The notes under the pieces are model-generated. The model was not told the DNA's origin, ran no database searches, and saw nothing but the letters and a program-made list of their open reading frames with translations. The position numbers and the translations under genes were made by a program. 40,060 nucleotides of DNA. It comes from Protostelium mycophagum (lineage: Eukaryota > Evosea > Variosea > Protosteliida > Protosteliaceae). This document shows positions 10,301-20,574 of the stretch, piece by piece; position 1 is the first letter of the stretch; the number at the start of each line of letters is the position of its first letter. Location: NCBI GenBank assembly GCA_002081555.1, contig MZNV01001573.1:1-40060 (forward strand), in the 5' to 3' direction.

Positions 10301-13300
10301 CATTGATTAAATTTGGTATTATATATTAATTTGAAAATATTTTCAATTGAATTCTTATCATCTAGAATGATATTATTTCGGGAATTAATTGATAATAAGG
10401 ATTTAAATTATAATTAATTTTATTTGATTGGATTTGATTCGACTCTGTGTTTATTTGAATAAAAAGGTGATGTTCTGGAAGTACTTACCAAGTTGTGTGA
10501 TGAGGCCGTCTTTGACTGCGGGCCAGATACCAGTAATAACCTATTACATTTAATTTATATTGTTGTTGTAGATTTTTCACGATTATTTTACAACAATAAA
10601 AATAATTTGAAACCGAGTTGTAGATACCTCCTCGATCGGTTTTCCCGCCACTTCCGATAATAATCTCAGATTGAATCTATTCCCAAAGATAGATCCCATG
10701 GCGATCAGATCTCGTGTCAGATCTGACATCTTTGACATTCTCGCGGACATGAGCTCTACCACAGACACAGATATTATCGTCTGCAGAATATTGCTGTCAT
10801 ATTTCCAACAGCTACTCTGCCTGTCAAAGAATATGATATTGTTGCGGTAGTATTGTGTCAGTAGTGCCGCACTGTAGAACGGGTTTCCGTTGGTCTGTGG
10901 GACTTTAGTACTTTTCAGAATGCGTACGCAAAATATAAATTTGAAACGAATTTGTTTGGATAGATCACGCTAAACTTGGCGGTAACAACCGCATTTTACA
11001 CGTTTCGATAACGCATCAAATATTCTCCACATCAACTTTAAGATGCAAACAACTTGCATTCGTAATTACCAACACGCACAAAAACAGAAGCACGTCTATA
11101 GATGACGAAAATAATATATTCTACCTCTTGGTAGATGCGCGCTGACAACTTTGTGCTGCTCTTCTCAGTGATAGATAATGTATCTGCCACCATCTTGATG
11201 ATGTCCTCTTGTTGCAGTTCTTCCAGCTGGATATTCGTGATGTGCGTGGTCTCTTTCATTTTGTCTATTGTAGATATGAGGGGGTGGGCATTGTCCACCT
11301 GTGATGACGTCATCAATTTTTTTAAATTCTCACAAAGAATTCTTATAAGATATTTGTTGTGGAATCACGTCCTTGTGATTATGGATAAAAAATGATTTTT
11401 CAGGCACATTTGTCAATCTACAACGATGAAATCTATTTTTACCTCATTTGATCTGTATGAGATGATCAAGATGACATATTTCAAATTTGATTTCATGATG
11501 GTTTCTATAAACAATAAAGTCGGTAAGTCCGCCCACTGCATCAAATAAGATATCTCACATCACATCCAGAGACATCATGTCTCACCCACCTGCAGATCGT
11601 CTAAAAATATGATCAAGGGGTGGCTTTTGTCCGCGAAAACTCCCAGAAAACTCAGCAAAACGCTCATGAAACGGTTCCGGCACTCTGCGGGGTTAACCAG
11701 GGGGACGGGGGGTTGCTTTCCAATTAATAATTCTAATTTTGGAACCATATCTGTCATAATGGACGCCTTGTCTCCAAGTGTCTCTTTGATCTTCTTGGCA
11801 CAATCATTTGAGTCGGCTCTGGACTCGGACAAGATGACCCTGATGAGTTCCCGGAACGCCTGTGAAATTTCGATGAGAATTGTGATATGTCGACGTCGAC
11901 AAAATGATGATATCCCTTGTCGACAAATGTCAAATCTACAGTTTGACACAACGTATCGGTATAGCCGCAAACACGACAAGATTTTTCGTATTAAAATTTC
12001 AAGGAGAAAAGGTTGAAATTTCAAAGAAATTTCAAAGAAATTCAACCGACCTGTACAAAGGGGAGGAAAGGGATATTCCTCTGGTATTGGTCGAATTTCC
12101 CAGAAATAAAATAGCCATGGGATCTGGTGAGTGGCCGCTTTAGTTCGTTCACGAGCATCGTCTTTCCGATTCCTGAAACGCCAAAAACCTATCATTATTA
12201 TTTTTCAAGTTGAATTTTCTATGAATATTCTCGAGAAAATTCGAAATTTAAACTTTTCCTCGGAATTTCTTACAAATCGGAGAATGAAATATTTGATAAA
12301 TATAGATATTTTGAGACCTACAGACCTGTATCAATGCGGTGGGGATCTGCCCTTTATTCACTTGATCGAATGTATGCATGATTTTGTCGATCTCTTTTTC
12401 CCGCCCAAATAATGTCTGGCTGATTGTAAACTGACTTGACACGTCATGCTGACGTAACACTATGTTATTCATGTCTTGTGATCTCTCCCTATTGGCCTTC
12501 TCTATCATCTAAAAATAGATCACAAACATGGGAGGAAAGGGATATTCCTCTGGTATTGGTCGAATTTCCCAGAAATAAAATAGCCATGGGATCTGGTGAG
12601 TGGCCGCTTCAGTTCGTTCACGAGCATCGTCTTTCCGATTCCTGAAACGCCAAAAACCTATCATTATTATTTTTCAAGTTGAATTTTCTATGAATATTCT
12701 CGAGAAAATTCGAAATTTAAACTTTTCCTCGGAATTTCTTACAAATCGGAGAATGAAATATTTGATAAATATAGATATTTTGAGACCTACAGACCTGTAT
12801 CAATGCGGTGGGGATCTGCCCTTTATTCACTTGATCGAATGTATGCATGATTTTGTCGATCTCTTTTTCCCGCCCAAATAATGTCTGGCTGATTGTAAAC
12901 TGACTTGACACGTCATGCTGACGTAACACTATGTTATTCATGTCTTGTGATCTCTCCCTATTGGCCTTCTCTATCATCTAAAAATAGATCACAAACATCC
13001 TCACAGAAAATGATTCTCGATTTTCGAGAAAAAATCCGAATAAGATCACCCACCTGGAGATCTATTTTTAGACCGTTATGTGACTGATATCTCAACTGTG
13101 CGTCTTTTTCCAACAGAATCATCACCAAATCGGACAGTGGCTTTGGGATGTTTCTGTTCAAGACAGAGGGGTTTAGAGGTGTCATCGCGATGTGACTCGA
13201 GATGATCTCCAGAGAATCTTCAAAGTTGAAAGGAAGCTTGTCTGTCAACATGTGGTAAAACACCACGCCCAAAGAGTATAAATCAGTTCTAAAGTCCACG

Positions 13301-14315
13301 TCACTGCGACAGATCAGTGATGAGAAGGTCTCGTGGTTGTTGACGTGGACATCACGGTCTCTTAACGAGGCACGTCCAAAACGTAGAATAAAAATAGTCT
13401 TACCGGTTCATCCTCCCCGTCTGTTCAGGTGATATAAATTTCAAGTTTTGTTTCAACACAAAGGGGCTGCTCACAGTCCCTTGCACCTGCATGATCAGTT
13501 GATCATGAGGTTCTATGAATACACACCTCTCTGGACAAGACAGATGAATGTGAGAAATTTGTGATCTTGGCTTGTCTCGTCTTTAAATTGACAAAGATAT
13601 CGTCTGAAGAGATGGCGGCGTGTATGATGTTCCTGGAGTGTATGCAGATGATTCCGTTGAGGATGTCCAGAGCCAGGGCAAAAAACAGGGACAGATCCTC
13701 ACTTCTTGGTCTGATCTCGTGCACTACAGAGAACAGAGGAGTGATGATACTGTCATCTTCGAAGACAATTCCGCATCGCCCGTCTTCTCTCAAAAAATCC
13801 AAAGTTTGATTGATGTTTCGCACACTATCCAATCATCATGATTCATGAAGTTGGTTTTGAGCCTCCTTACCCTTTGAATCGGGAACAAACATCGTAATTT
13901 TTCTTCCAAAGATTGAATTCTCTCCCTCTTACTTCAGCTAAAGTCGTCTTAACCACAACCTATTGTTGTTATTCCATGTGCATTTTGTAGATCAATATAC
14001 GACCTTCTTCCCAAAGTCCTCGGAAAAGGCACAATAGAACTGAGAACCAGGACACAATTGTTTAACTTCTCTGAATCCATGAAAGAACCAGCTGTATGAT
14101 TCCTGAAATCGATCAGGACTTGTCACTGCCATCAGAACACTCTCACTCTCATGCGCCGCATGGAATCCGGTGTATCCGGTGCTTTCCTCTTTCTGGACTC
14201 ATGATCTTGCATCGAGGAGTCTCCTTGGCTGTTGTTGTCCAGGAGAATTCTGATCGGTTTACGCCTCCGTTTGACTCCGATAAACTCCGCTTTGAACTTG
14301 TTCACAGGAATCCAT
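4375..14315 (-). CDS. Giant hybrid histidine kinase: pseudokinase-AAA-helical repeat-GAF-HisKA-HATPase-receiver
   Basis: This is one gene of about 30 short exons with the architecture of fungal Chk1/Mak2-type and amoebal hybrid kinases, probably about 1,900 aa. In order: a Ser/Thr kinase-like domain (VVVKTT lysine; ISPEQTGRMNR; YSLGVVFYHMLTDKLPF) in which the catalytic loop reads NIIHAAISSDD and the DFG place reads TNFS, so it looks catalytically dead; an AAA/NACHT-like ATPase (LFGREKEIDKIM, Walker A GIGKTML, Walker B PLIIFLDDLQ); a long helical region, TPR-like in character (about 10,900-7,400); a GAF domain (VGAQRGVFFLAEQNDRLLAV); the H box FIDVLCHELRNPL near 6040; HATPase with N box NLVSNSLKFTEKGG, G1 DTGIGM and G2 GGSGLG; and a receiver (LIVEDNPINQKLL, phospho-acceptor Asp in IILMD, MPVMNG, TKPYHRQEIL) ending at 4375. 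Start at 14315 (MDSCEQV) is tentative; 14132 is an alternative. Relatives sense oxidative or osmotic stress and feed phosphorelays. A 469-bp duplication interrupts the ATPase part. Confidence 0.88.
7225..7333. repeat. Intronic direct repeat, two identical 44-bp copies
   Basis: Copies at 7225-7268 and 7290-7333 are identical and start 65 bp apart. They are built from ATCATGATGT/ATGACATATGATCATGT words, so each copy is also rich in small palindromes. They lie in an intron of the hybrid kinase gene. Confidence 0.8.
7699..7750. mobile_element. Partial copy of the MITE found at 17529
   Basis: GATTCCCCACATCACGGTAA followed by TTCTCGGTGATTAACGTGT and CATCACCG matches the element at 17543-17594 with only a few differences over about 52 bp. 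The outer terminal repeats are missing. It lies in an intron of the hybrid kinase gene. Confidence 0.6.
9462..9625. repeat. Intronic minisatellite with TTTTCAAGTTGA unit
   Basis: Roughly nine imperfect copies of an 18-20 bp unit (TTTTCAAGTTGAGAATCT type) run head to tail in an intron of the hybrid kinase gene. Single copies of the same core occur in other introns (12206, 12675) and reversed at 17645. Confidence 0.8.
12061..12998. repeat. 469-bp tandem duplication inside the ATPase region of the kinase gene
   Basis: Unit 1 is 12061-12529 and unit 2 is 12530-12998, directly adjoining. One difference was seen (T at 12141, C at 12610). Each unit holds, on the - strand, the end of an intron, the exon with LFGREKEIDKIM, the next intron, and the start of the exon with Walker A GIGKTML as far as QRNIPF. 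In unit 2 that second exon stops at the junction and has no donor site, so the gene as written has two P-loops, one of them truncated. Near identity means either a very recent duplication or an assembly error. Confidence 0.95.
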
Positions 14316-14516
14316 GCAGAAATGCGAACCTTTGTGATCCTCCAAAGCGTGAGAGCAAATAGAATACAAACTCGTCTCTGAAAGACACAAGACAACATAT
14401 AGGCATACAACTAGAGATCAAATTGGTTGAGAGGTGTCATTTTCATCAAAATGAAATATCAAAATCAAAATCAAAATAAAGATAAAAAAAATAAAAATAA
14501 AAATCAGATTCGGATT

Positions 14517-15560
14517 TTAAATTCTTTCCCTCTCTCTCTTTCTGAAATGAAGGAGACTCATGGACACGGTGGCTATCCAGCTCTGGACTTTAAACTCTCC
14601 GGCCAATACGGCATCTTCCAGCTCATCTGTGGTCAACAGGAGGAGTTCTTGCTCTTCGAGGTCATCACTAAGAGAACATCCTGAGAAGGTCAGTAATGTT
14701 GATCGCGTGAAATCATCAAGTGATGTGCAGATCACAGCCGAGACTTGACACAAAATTGGAGGCAAATACAATCGTATGAAGCTTTGTGGCTTTATTACAA
14801 TCCGGTAAAGATGTCCGTGTCAGCTGATTCAGAGACGAGTCTGTGGCTGTGCCACAAAACGCTATTTGGTTTGGTTTCTTTTGAACCTTTTACATTGAAC
14901 ATCCGAAATTTACGATTGATGATGAAATCATCACAAATAGATTCCATTGTGCAGAGATGCATGCCGCTGTTCTTTCCAAAATATTTATTGCATGATGTTC
15001 TGTGGCTTTGCCATGAATTGATGGATTGAACATCAGCCTCACCTTTGAATTCACAATCTAACGCGAGAAATAAATAACCAACACCACAGCCCCTGTTGGC
15101 ATCAACAACAGAAGCGTGCAGATCGATCCATTCTTCAGAGACATATCCTGTCTCTTCTAAAAGTTCTCTCTTTGCAGCCACAAGTGGTTCCTCTTTATCA
15201 TCAATGTATCCGCCTAAATGATAATCAATAAATTAAAACAAGCGAAAATGTGATGGTGATCGTACCGACTGGTGCTAGAGTTCTACTCTGAAGAGAATAG
15301 GTACAAGCATATTTAGTCTGGTTGAATACCAGCCATTTTCCCTCCTTTGTGACAGCGATGACGTTGATGAAAGAAGGCGAGGTGATCCACGTCCAATCAG
15401 GAATGATGGTGGTTCCAGCTGGTTTATCGTCCGATTCTAAAAATTTCTCAGATCTGACGGTTGAAGACAAGACACCCACTCTCTCCGTGTATTCTGGTGG
15501 GAAGAGAGACCTTGTGTTCCTCTACTGTGCACCATTTGCCTCTCTTTAAGACAACATTTG
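14517..15560 (-). CDS. Nudix hydrolase
   Basis: The Nudix fold hydrolyses nucleoside-diphosphate-linked substrates. The exact Nudix box GX5EX7REUXEEXGU is present: GYIDDKEEPLVAAK followed by RELLEETGY, split by an intron just before GYIDD. Upstream exons give EQWKTLSTNVVLKRGKW, TVEEHKVSLP, and IPDWTWITSPSFINVIAV. Downstream is WIDLHASVVDANRGCGVGYL, then after a long intron of about 270 nt SDDLEEQELLLLTTDEL and FKVQSWIATVSMSLL, ending at 14517. These segments match a class of small eukaryotic and bacterial Nudix proteins, so the last exon belongs here. The start codon was not fixed. The join between KVSLP and SEKFLESDDKPAG needs either a candidate 22-nt intron or a frameshift. Confidence 0.82.
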
Positions 15561-15846
15561 TGGATAGTGTCTTCCATTGCTCGAGATCTTTGCCTTTTGT
15601 GGGTGCGATTGATATGATGAAAATGTGTTTATGTCAACAAATCAGAAACCACGTTCTGTCTACAATTTCGTTTTCTCTCAAACTATTTTGCAAACAAAGA
15701 GGACTGTGAGTTGATCTTCTTAAGGTTTGCGCCTGCCTGTTATCAAATTTCAAATTAAAAATGTTTTGGAAAGATTTTCATGAAGGAAATTTCATGCGGA
15801 GCCATTTCAAACATCTCTGAAGAGAGATCGGCACAACAAACAGAAC

Positions 15847-18800
15847 ATGTCTAACGGCCCAACGGCTGGCCCACGAGCAGAACAATGGGTTCAGAAGTAA
15901 TTCTGGCTGTTCATAGAGTGCAAATCGACTGAAGCATTTTTTAGTGAAAATTCTTCATATATGTCCATGCTCTCAGGATTCTCCTCGTTTTTACCTTCTA
16001 GTATTAAAAAGCAACTCGGAACAGGAACACCAGTTTCAAGCTCTACAGAGGAGCGTGACGTGGTCTTATGGTCACGTTTTGAGATTTTAGAATGGAACAA
16101 GCAAGAGTGAGCTTCTTGATTGCTTGATAATCATTTCCAAACCGAGATTTAAATCATATACATTCCAAATCGAAACTTGATTTCTTTGCCAACTTGGCCT
16201 CTACTTAACGAATACCTCAGATTCCAAGTTCTCCTGATTGCATATAATAATGGTTTACAAATCTGGAATACGACCAATGTGGACGCCATAGAACCTATAC
16301 TCTCGAAGAGAGAAGGTCCCATACGTTGTGGAAAGGTGATTAGAAGCACCTCTTTACATTATTAATGTAAAAGGTACTACCCATTCCCATGCAGGCAGAG
16401 ACACAAGACAACCCCTTCTTTGAAAAAAGACCTCTCGTCGCCATCGCGTGAGTCTTTATTCTTGTCCGTTTAGACTTTGTATCAGTACAGAGTCATCATT
16501 GCTTCCAGAGATTTACATTTATATAAGGCTCTGCCTTGGAATGGATAGAATAATATTGTTGCATGATCACAAATGAATAAAATCCCATCTCAACATGAGA
16601 GACATCTCATGCCTAAAAAGAATACTCTGTTTCTATTGAGATCAGACACAAATAAAACATATCAAAGATATAGACATACAAATAAATATCTTATATTTCG
16701 CAGTTCGGGCACAGAGACAACCGTCAAATTCTATTCTCTTAGCAAGAATAAATACGTCAACACGTTGAAATTCAAGACCGAAGTGCACGGAATCAGCGCT
16801 AACCGAAGAGTACTCGTTGTAGTGAGTACTCGTTTTGGCGGGAAAAATCGACTCAAGATGTACAGGCACTTCGGGATCATCTTTACGGATTTGACAGCGT
16901 CACCATGGAGAAGGTAATCACTTGTCAAAATTTTCACGTCAGTTACCGCCATCCTCCACGTTAACAAACACCTGTAAATTTCTTCCTCAAAACTGCTGTG
17001 GCTAGTTGTAGATGGCCAGAATTAAATAATTCAGGTCATAAATTTGGAGTGTTTTTGTGGTCCTGGAGCTGTACACGGTATATTAGCACTGGGCCCACGT
17101 TGGCTGGCTTTTCCCGGGAATCTACCTGTCATCACCAACCGAAACTCCTCCACTTCGGACAAAATTGTAGAGGTGAGCGTTGTAGATCGTCGTATCCTTG
17201 GTGACGTGTACAGGCCGCAAAAGAGATGGCCAAAGATATCGCGTCTGGACTTTATTATTTGGGACACAAGACTTACACGGATTACATAGCAGCCAATGAG
17301 GGGGGGGAGGGAGGGTCCCGTCCCCCTTCTTATAACCCCGATGTACAGGGATCTTTCCCCGCCAACCAACAGGACTACAACGAGACATCTGGCACGGTAA
17401 TTTTTTTGTTGATATCGTCACATTATCAGAACATCAACATGCTGCGGCTTTTTGCACCAAAACTTTATTTATTTTTATTTAATAAAAAATAAAATTTACT
17501 GCGGCAGAGCCGCAGCACAAACAACATCGCAGAGTTTGGTCAGATTCCCCACATCACGGTAACTTTCTCGGTAATTAACGTGTCCATTACCGTAAACTGG
17601 GGAATCCGACCAAGTTCTGCAATAGAAAACAACAACTGACCACTTGACCATTTTTCAACTTGAAAAATGACAATGAAAAAGGTGATTGTATTTGACATCG
17701 TATTCCAAAAGAATTTGGCACATTTCAAAGCCCACTCCCAGCCATTATCCGCCATCTCTTTCGACCCCAGCGGATCTCTGGTGAGTTCCATCTACAACGC
17801 ATGTACAATGTGATGACGTCATCAGTTGGTCACGGCATCTGTCGACGGCAGAAATTTCAACGTGTACCAGATCTCCCCTGAATCACAAATCAACGTGCAA
17901 AATAATTTCAAGCATCTGTGAGTATGATATCATAATTTCTTGTCGTCTCTTGTACCGTACGATTCGCGGTTGCTTACCGCGAATTTTACGTCAGTTAACG
18001 CGGTTGGTTCTTGTCACTGTCGCATTTCTATTTTTGCAAACCACTACGCATAAATGCGAATTTATTTGATTTCTCGGGAAAAAACTGGTAACAGAGTATA
18101 GGTATAAATTGCAGAGGGGAATGACAAATGCATCCATCAACTCTATATCCTTCAGTGCAGATAGCAGATGGATCTCCATAAACTCCACCAGGGGCACGAC
18201 CCGTGAGTTTTCCCGGAAATCTCTGGTCTATTTTTAGATGACTGGTTGTAGATCTGTTTGCCATATGTCCTAACGGGGGAGCTGTGAATGTAAATACACA
18301 TCTGAGGGCTTCAAATAATCACAGACTCACTCCGCATCCACTCGTTTCTGACCGAAATGTCCGTGAAATCTCCTTGAATTTTCTTCTGAAATTTCATCAT
18401 TTTTAAATTCGTTTTTTGGCGGGAAAACTGAATTTGCACAGCCTCCTCTTGTGATATTACCCTCTCTCAATCGGATACGCAGTGGCGTTGTAGACGAGTC
18501 CACTTTGACCCCAGTCGCCTCGGCAACGGAGTTCATGGGACATCCTTACGCCACGGAGAGGATATTCGTATTCTCCCAATTTGGAATACTAACCCAATAC
18601 CGGCTCATCCCTCAGGCTCCCCCAGCCGGTACAGGTATGATATCTCGAAATGATCTTATGTCTTTGAATAAGAATTGCATATGACAAAGACATTACGGCT
18701 CGAAAACATTTAATCATGCGTTGTAGATGTCGACCCCACCGCCTTACAACTCGTTGTAGAAGGATTAGTCAAATGGGATCTCTGCAGGAGAACAAAACAA

Positions 18801-20301
18801 GCCGAATTATTGTGGAACCAAGATATGCTGAAGGCGGTCATAAATAATAAGGACAAGGACACGAATGAATATAAGGTGACTCATACCATTTTATTTATAA
18901 TTTATTTTTATTTATAATTTATTATTTTTATAATTTTTTTTAATAATTGATTTCTATTTATAATTTATTTCTATTTATTATATGTTGTGAAAGTCTTCAA
19001 GCGCATATACACTCGACAATCTACAACCGTATATCGATGACAGAATGATATTTTTGACACGTGACAGGACGGTGAATACGTCGGGTGGCTGTCAGAAGTG
19101 GAGATCTACACTCACAGTCCGCATTTACGACCACTCTGGGCCAGTCCTCAATTTTCCTTCAAGACTTTCCAAGCACAACCAGAAGGCAACGGAACTTTCT
19201 TTGAAAAAATGTCGACAAAGCGGGTAGAGGTGAAGCATATAGACCCCACACCTTTCAGGGACAAGTGAGCTATAAATAAAATTGTTGTACGATGGTTTGA
19301 CCTTGGTAGGGGAGGGTTAGACCGATCTGAGATCTACAACGAGACAGATGTGAGATCGTCACCACCTCCTCCCACAGCAGAAGAAACAATCAAAGGTTAG
19401 TCATGCATATAATACTTATTGCAGCTGTGTCAAATCATATTGTGTTTTTATCTCTGCTGCAGCAATATAAAAACATTAAGAATGGGGTTTTGGGTTTAGG
19501 TTCTTTTTGCAGCTCACAAAAACATACCAGTCGTTGCGGCTAAGCCGCAAGACAAATATATTCTAGCGCAATCTACACCTACTTAAACTTACTCAATTTA
19601 TTCAGAAAATATGTTGAAAGCGATGACCACCCCCATGGATGACGTCATACTGAGCACCCTCTCTATACAAGAAGACTATGAGGACCCCTTTGAAGTCCCG
19701 CAAGATCCGCAAAGAAGAGATTTTCAGTCACCACATGTCGCTTCACACGTGAGTACAGATGTTCCTCTATCAAGTGAAAGTTGGTATTGAGGCTTTGCTA
19801 CAGCTGTATACATCTTATTGTCTATGTGAATCTGTTGTATACATCTTAATGTGAATCTGTTGTAGATGTTTATTGTAAGATCTACTACCCAATACTAAAA
19901 ACATTAACAAGGCTTATTCGCAAGGTTTTAAAATAAAAATAAATGCAATATTCTTTTAAAGAAAAAAGGTTGACCTCTCATCATCACTTTAGGCCCAAAT
20001 CCAAGAAGAAAGGCCATTAGAGTTCAATTGGATGGACCAAATAGAATCCGTAGACTACAACTCTCCCCCCGCCGAGATCTACAACGAGGGTAATGACAAC
20101 CACGACCCTTCCCCCGTCTACAACCAGTCCTGGGACAACGACCCCGAAGAAGATGTACAGAAGATTCACGGTAACAAAGCGCAAGGAATGCCTTTTGAAT
20201 CTGGATTTTTCGCGAGTTCGCAGCTGGCAGAGAGTGATATTCACGGAGACAGCCAGTTTTTACAACAATGTCTAAAAGCAAGTGTGAGCGACGAAGATTA
20301 A
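15847..20301 (+). CDS. BCAS3: BCAS3-like WD40 protein (autophagy/cytoskeleton)
   Basis: BCAS3 proteins are WD40 propellers. The human protein binds phosphoinositides with PHAF1 at the phagophore and also acts in cell migration. Start MSNGPTAGPRAEQW at 15847. Exons then give SFLPSSIKKQLG, VLWSRFEILEWN, LLIAYNNGLQIWNTTNV, REGPIRCGKV, QDNPFFEKRPLVAIA, VKFYSLSKNKYVNTLKF, VHGILALGPRWLAFPGN, AKEMAKDIASGLYYLG, FKAHSQPLSAISFDPSGS, LVTASVDGRNFNVYQI, GHPYATERIFVFSQFG, and the signature YVGWLSEVEIYTHSPHLRPL with ASPQFSFKTFQA. The C-terminal part is acidic and disordered (AEIYNEGNDNHDPSP) and ends SVSDED, TAA at 20299-20301. The gene has about 17 exons. The join between the first two exons is uncertain because only a very short or weak intron is available. 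One intron holds a MITE (17529). Confidence 0.9.
17499..17515. repeat. Perfect 7-bp hairpin next to a MITE
   Basis: CTGCGGC-AGA-GCCGCAG is a perfect stem in a BCAS3 intron just left of the small mobile element. A near twin, TTGCGGC-TAA-GCCGCAA, lies in another BCAS3 intron at 19534-19550. Confidence 0.6.
17529..17620. mobile_element. Small non-autonomous DNA element (MITE), about 92 bp
   Basis: The element is almost entirely an inverted repeat. The left end GCAGAGTTTGGTCAGATTCC pairs with the complement of the right end (GCAGAACTTGGTCGGATTCC), and the arms continue through CACGGTAA/TACGGTAA, giving about 34-bp imperfect arms around an ATTAACGTGTCC centre. It has no coding capacity. It sits in an intron of the BCAS3-like gene. 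Related partial copies lie at 2484 and 7699. No clear target-site duplication was found by eye, so the transposon family is not assigned. Confidence 0.75.
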
Positions 20302-20574
20302 TAAAGCCCCTTCTATTCTTTTCCTGGTGGTTGTTGTGCATGTTCTGACCTCTTTGCACACTCTACAGAGATGTTGGGATGGTCTATTTGTTCTATTTTT
20401 AGAAAACAAATGGTAAGACAGGAAATGTTGAAGTAAATTTATCTCTTTTTGAAAGAATTGCAGCGAGGATAGGCCACGTCTTTCTTTGAAATCAAGCTGA
20501 AGGACGTGAGGTACTGTGCATGAGACACTCTTTAGAGCCTTGAAGAAAGTACCTTTCTGTCGTGGGTGTAGACT

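Noticed and set aside
12131-12881. Two near-identical 93-codon + strand frames at 12131 and 12600
   Set aside because: They are antisense shadows of the duplicated ATPase exons of the kinase gene.
14132-14410. Minus frame KRRRKPIRILLDNNS ... RVRVF as a separate gene
   Set aside because: Another frame of the same stretch (EESTGYTGFHAAHESESVL) continues in phase into the kinase gene, so this is more likely its shadow.
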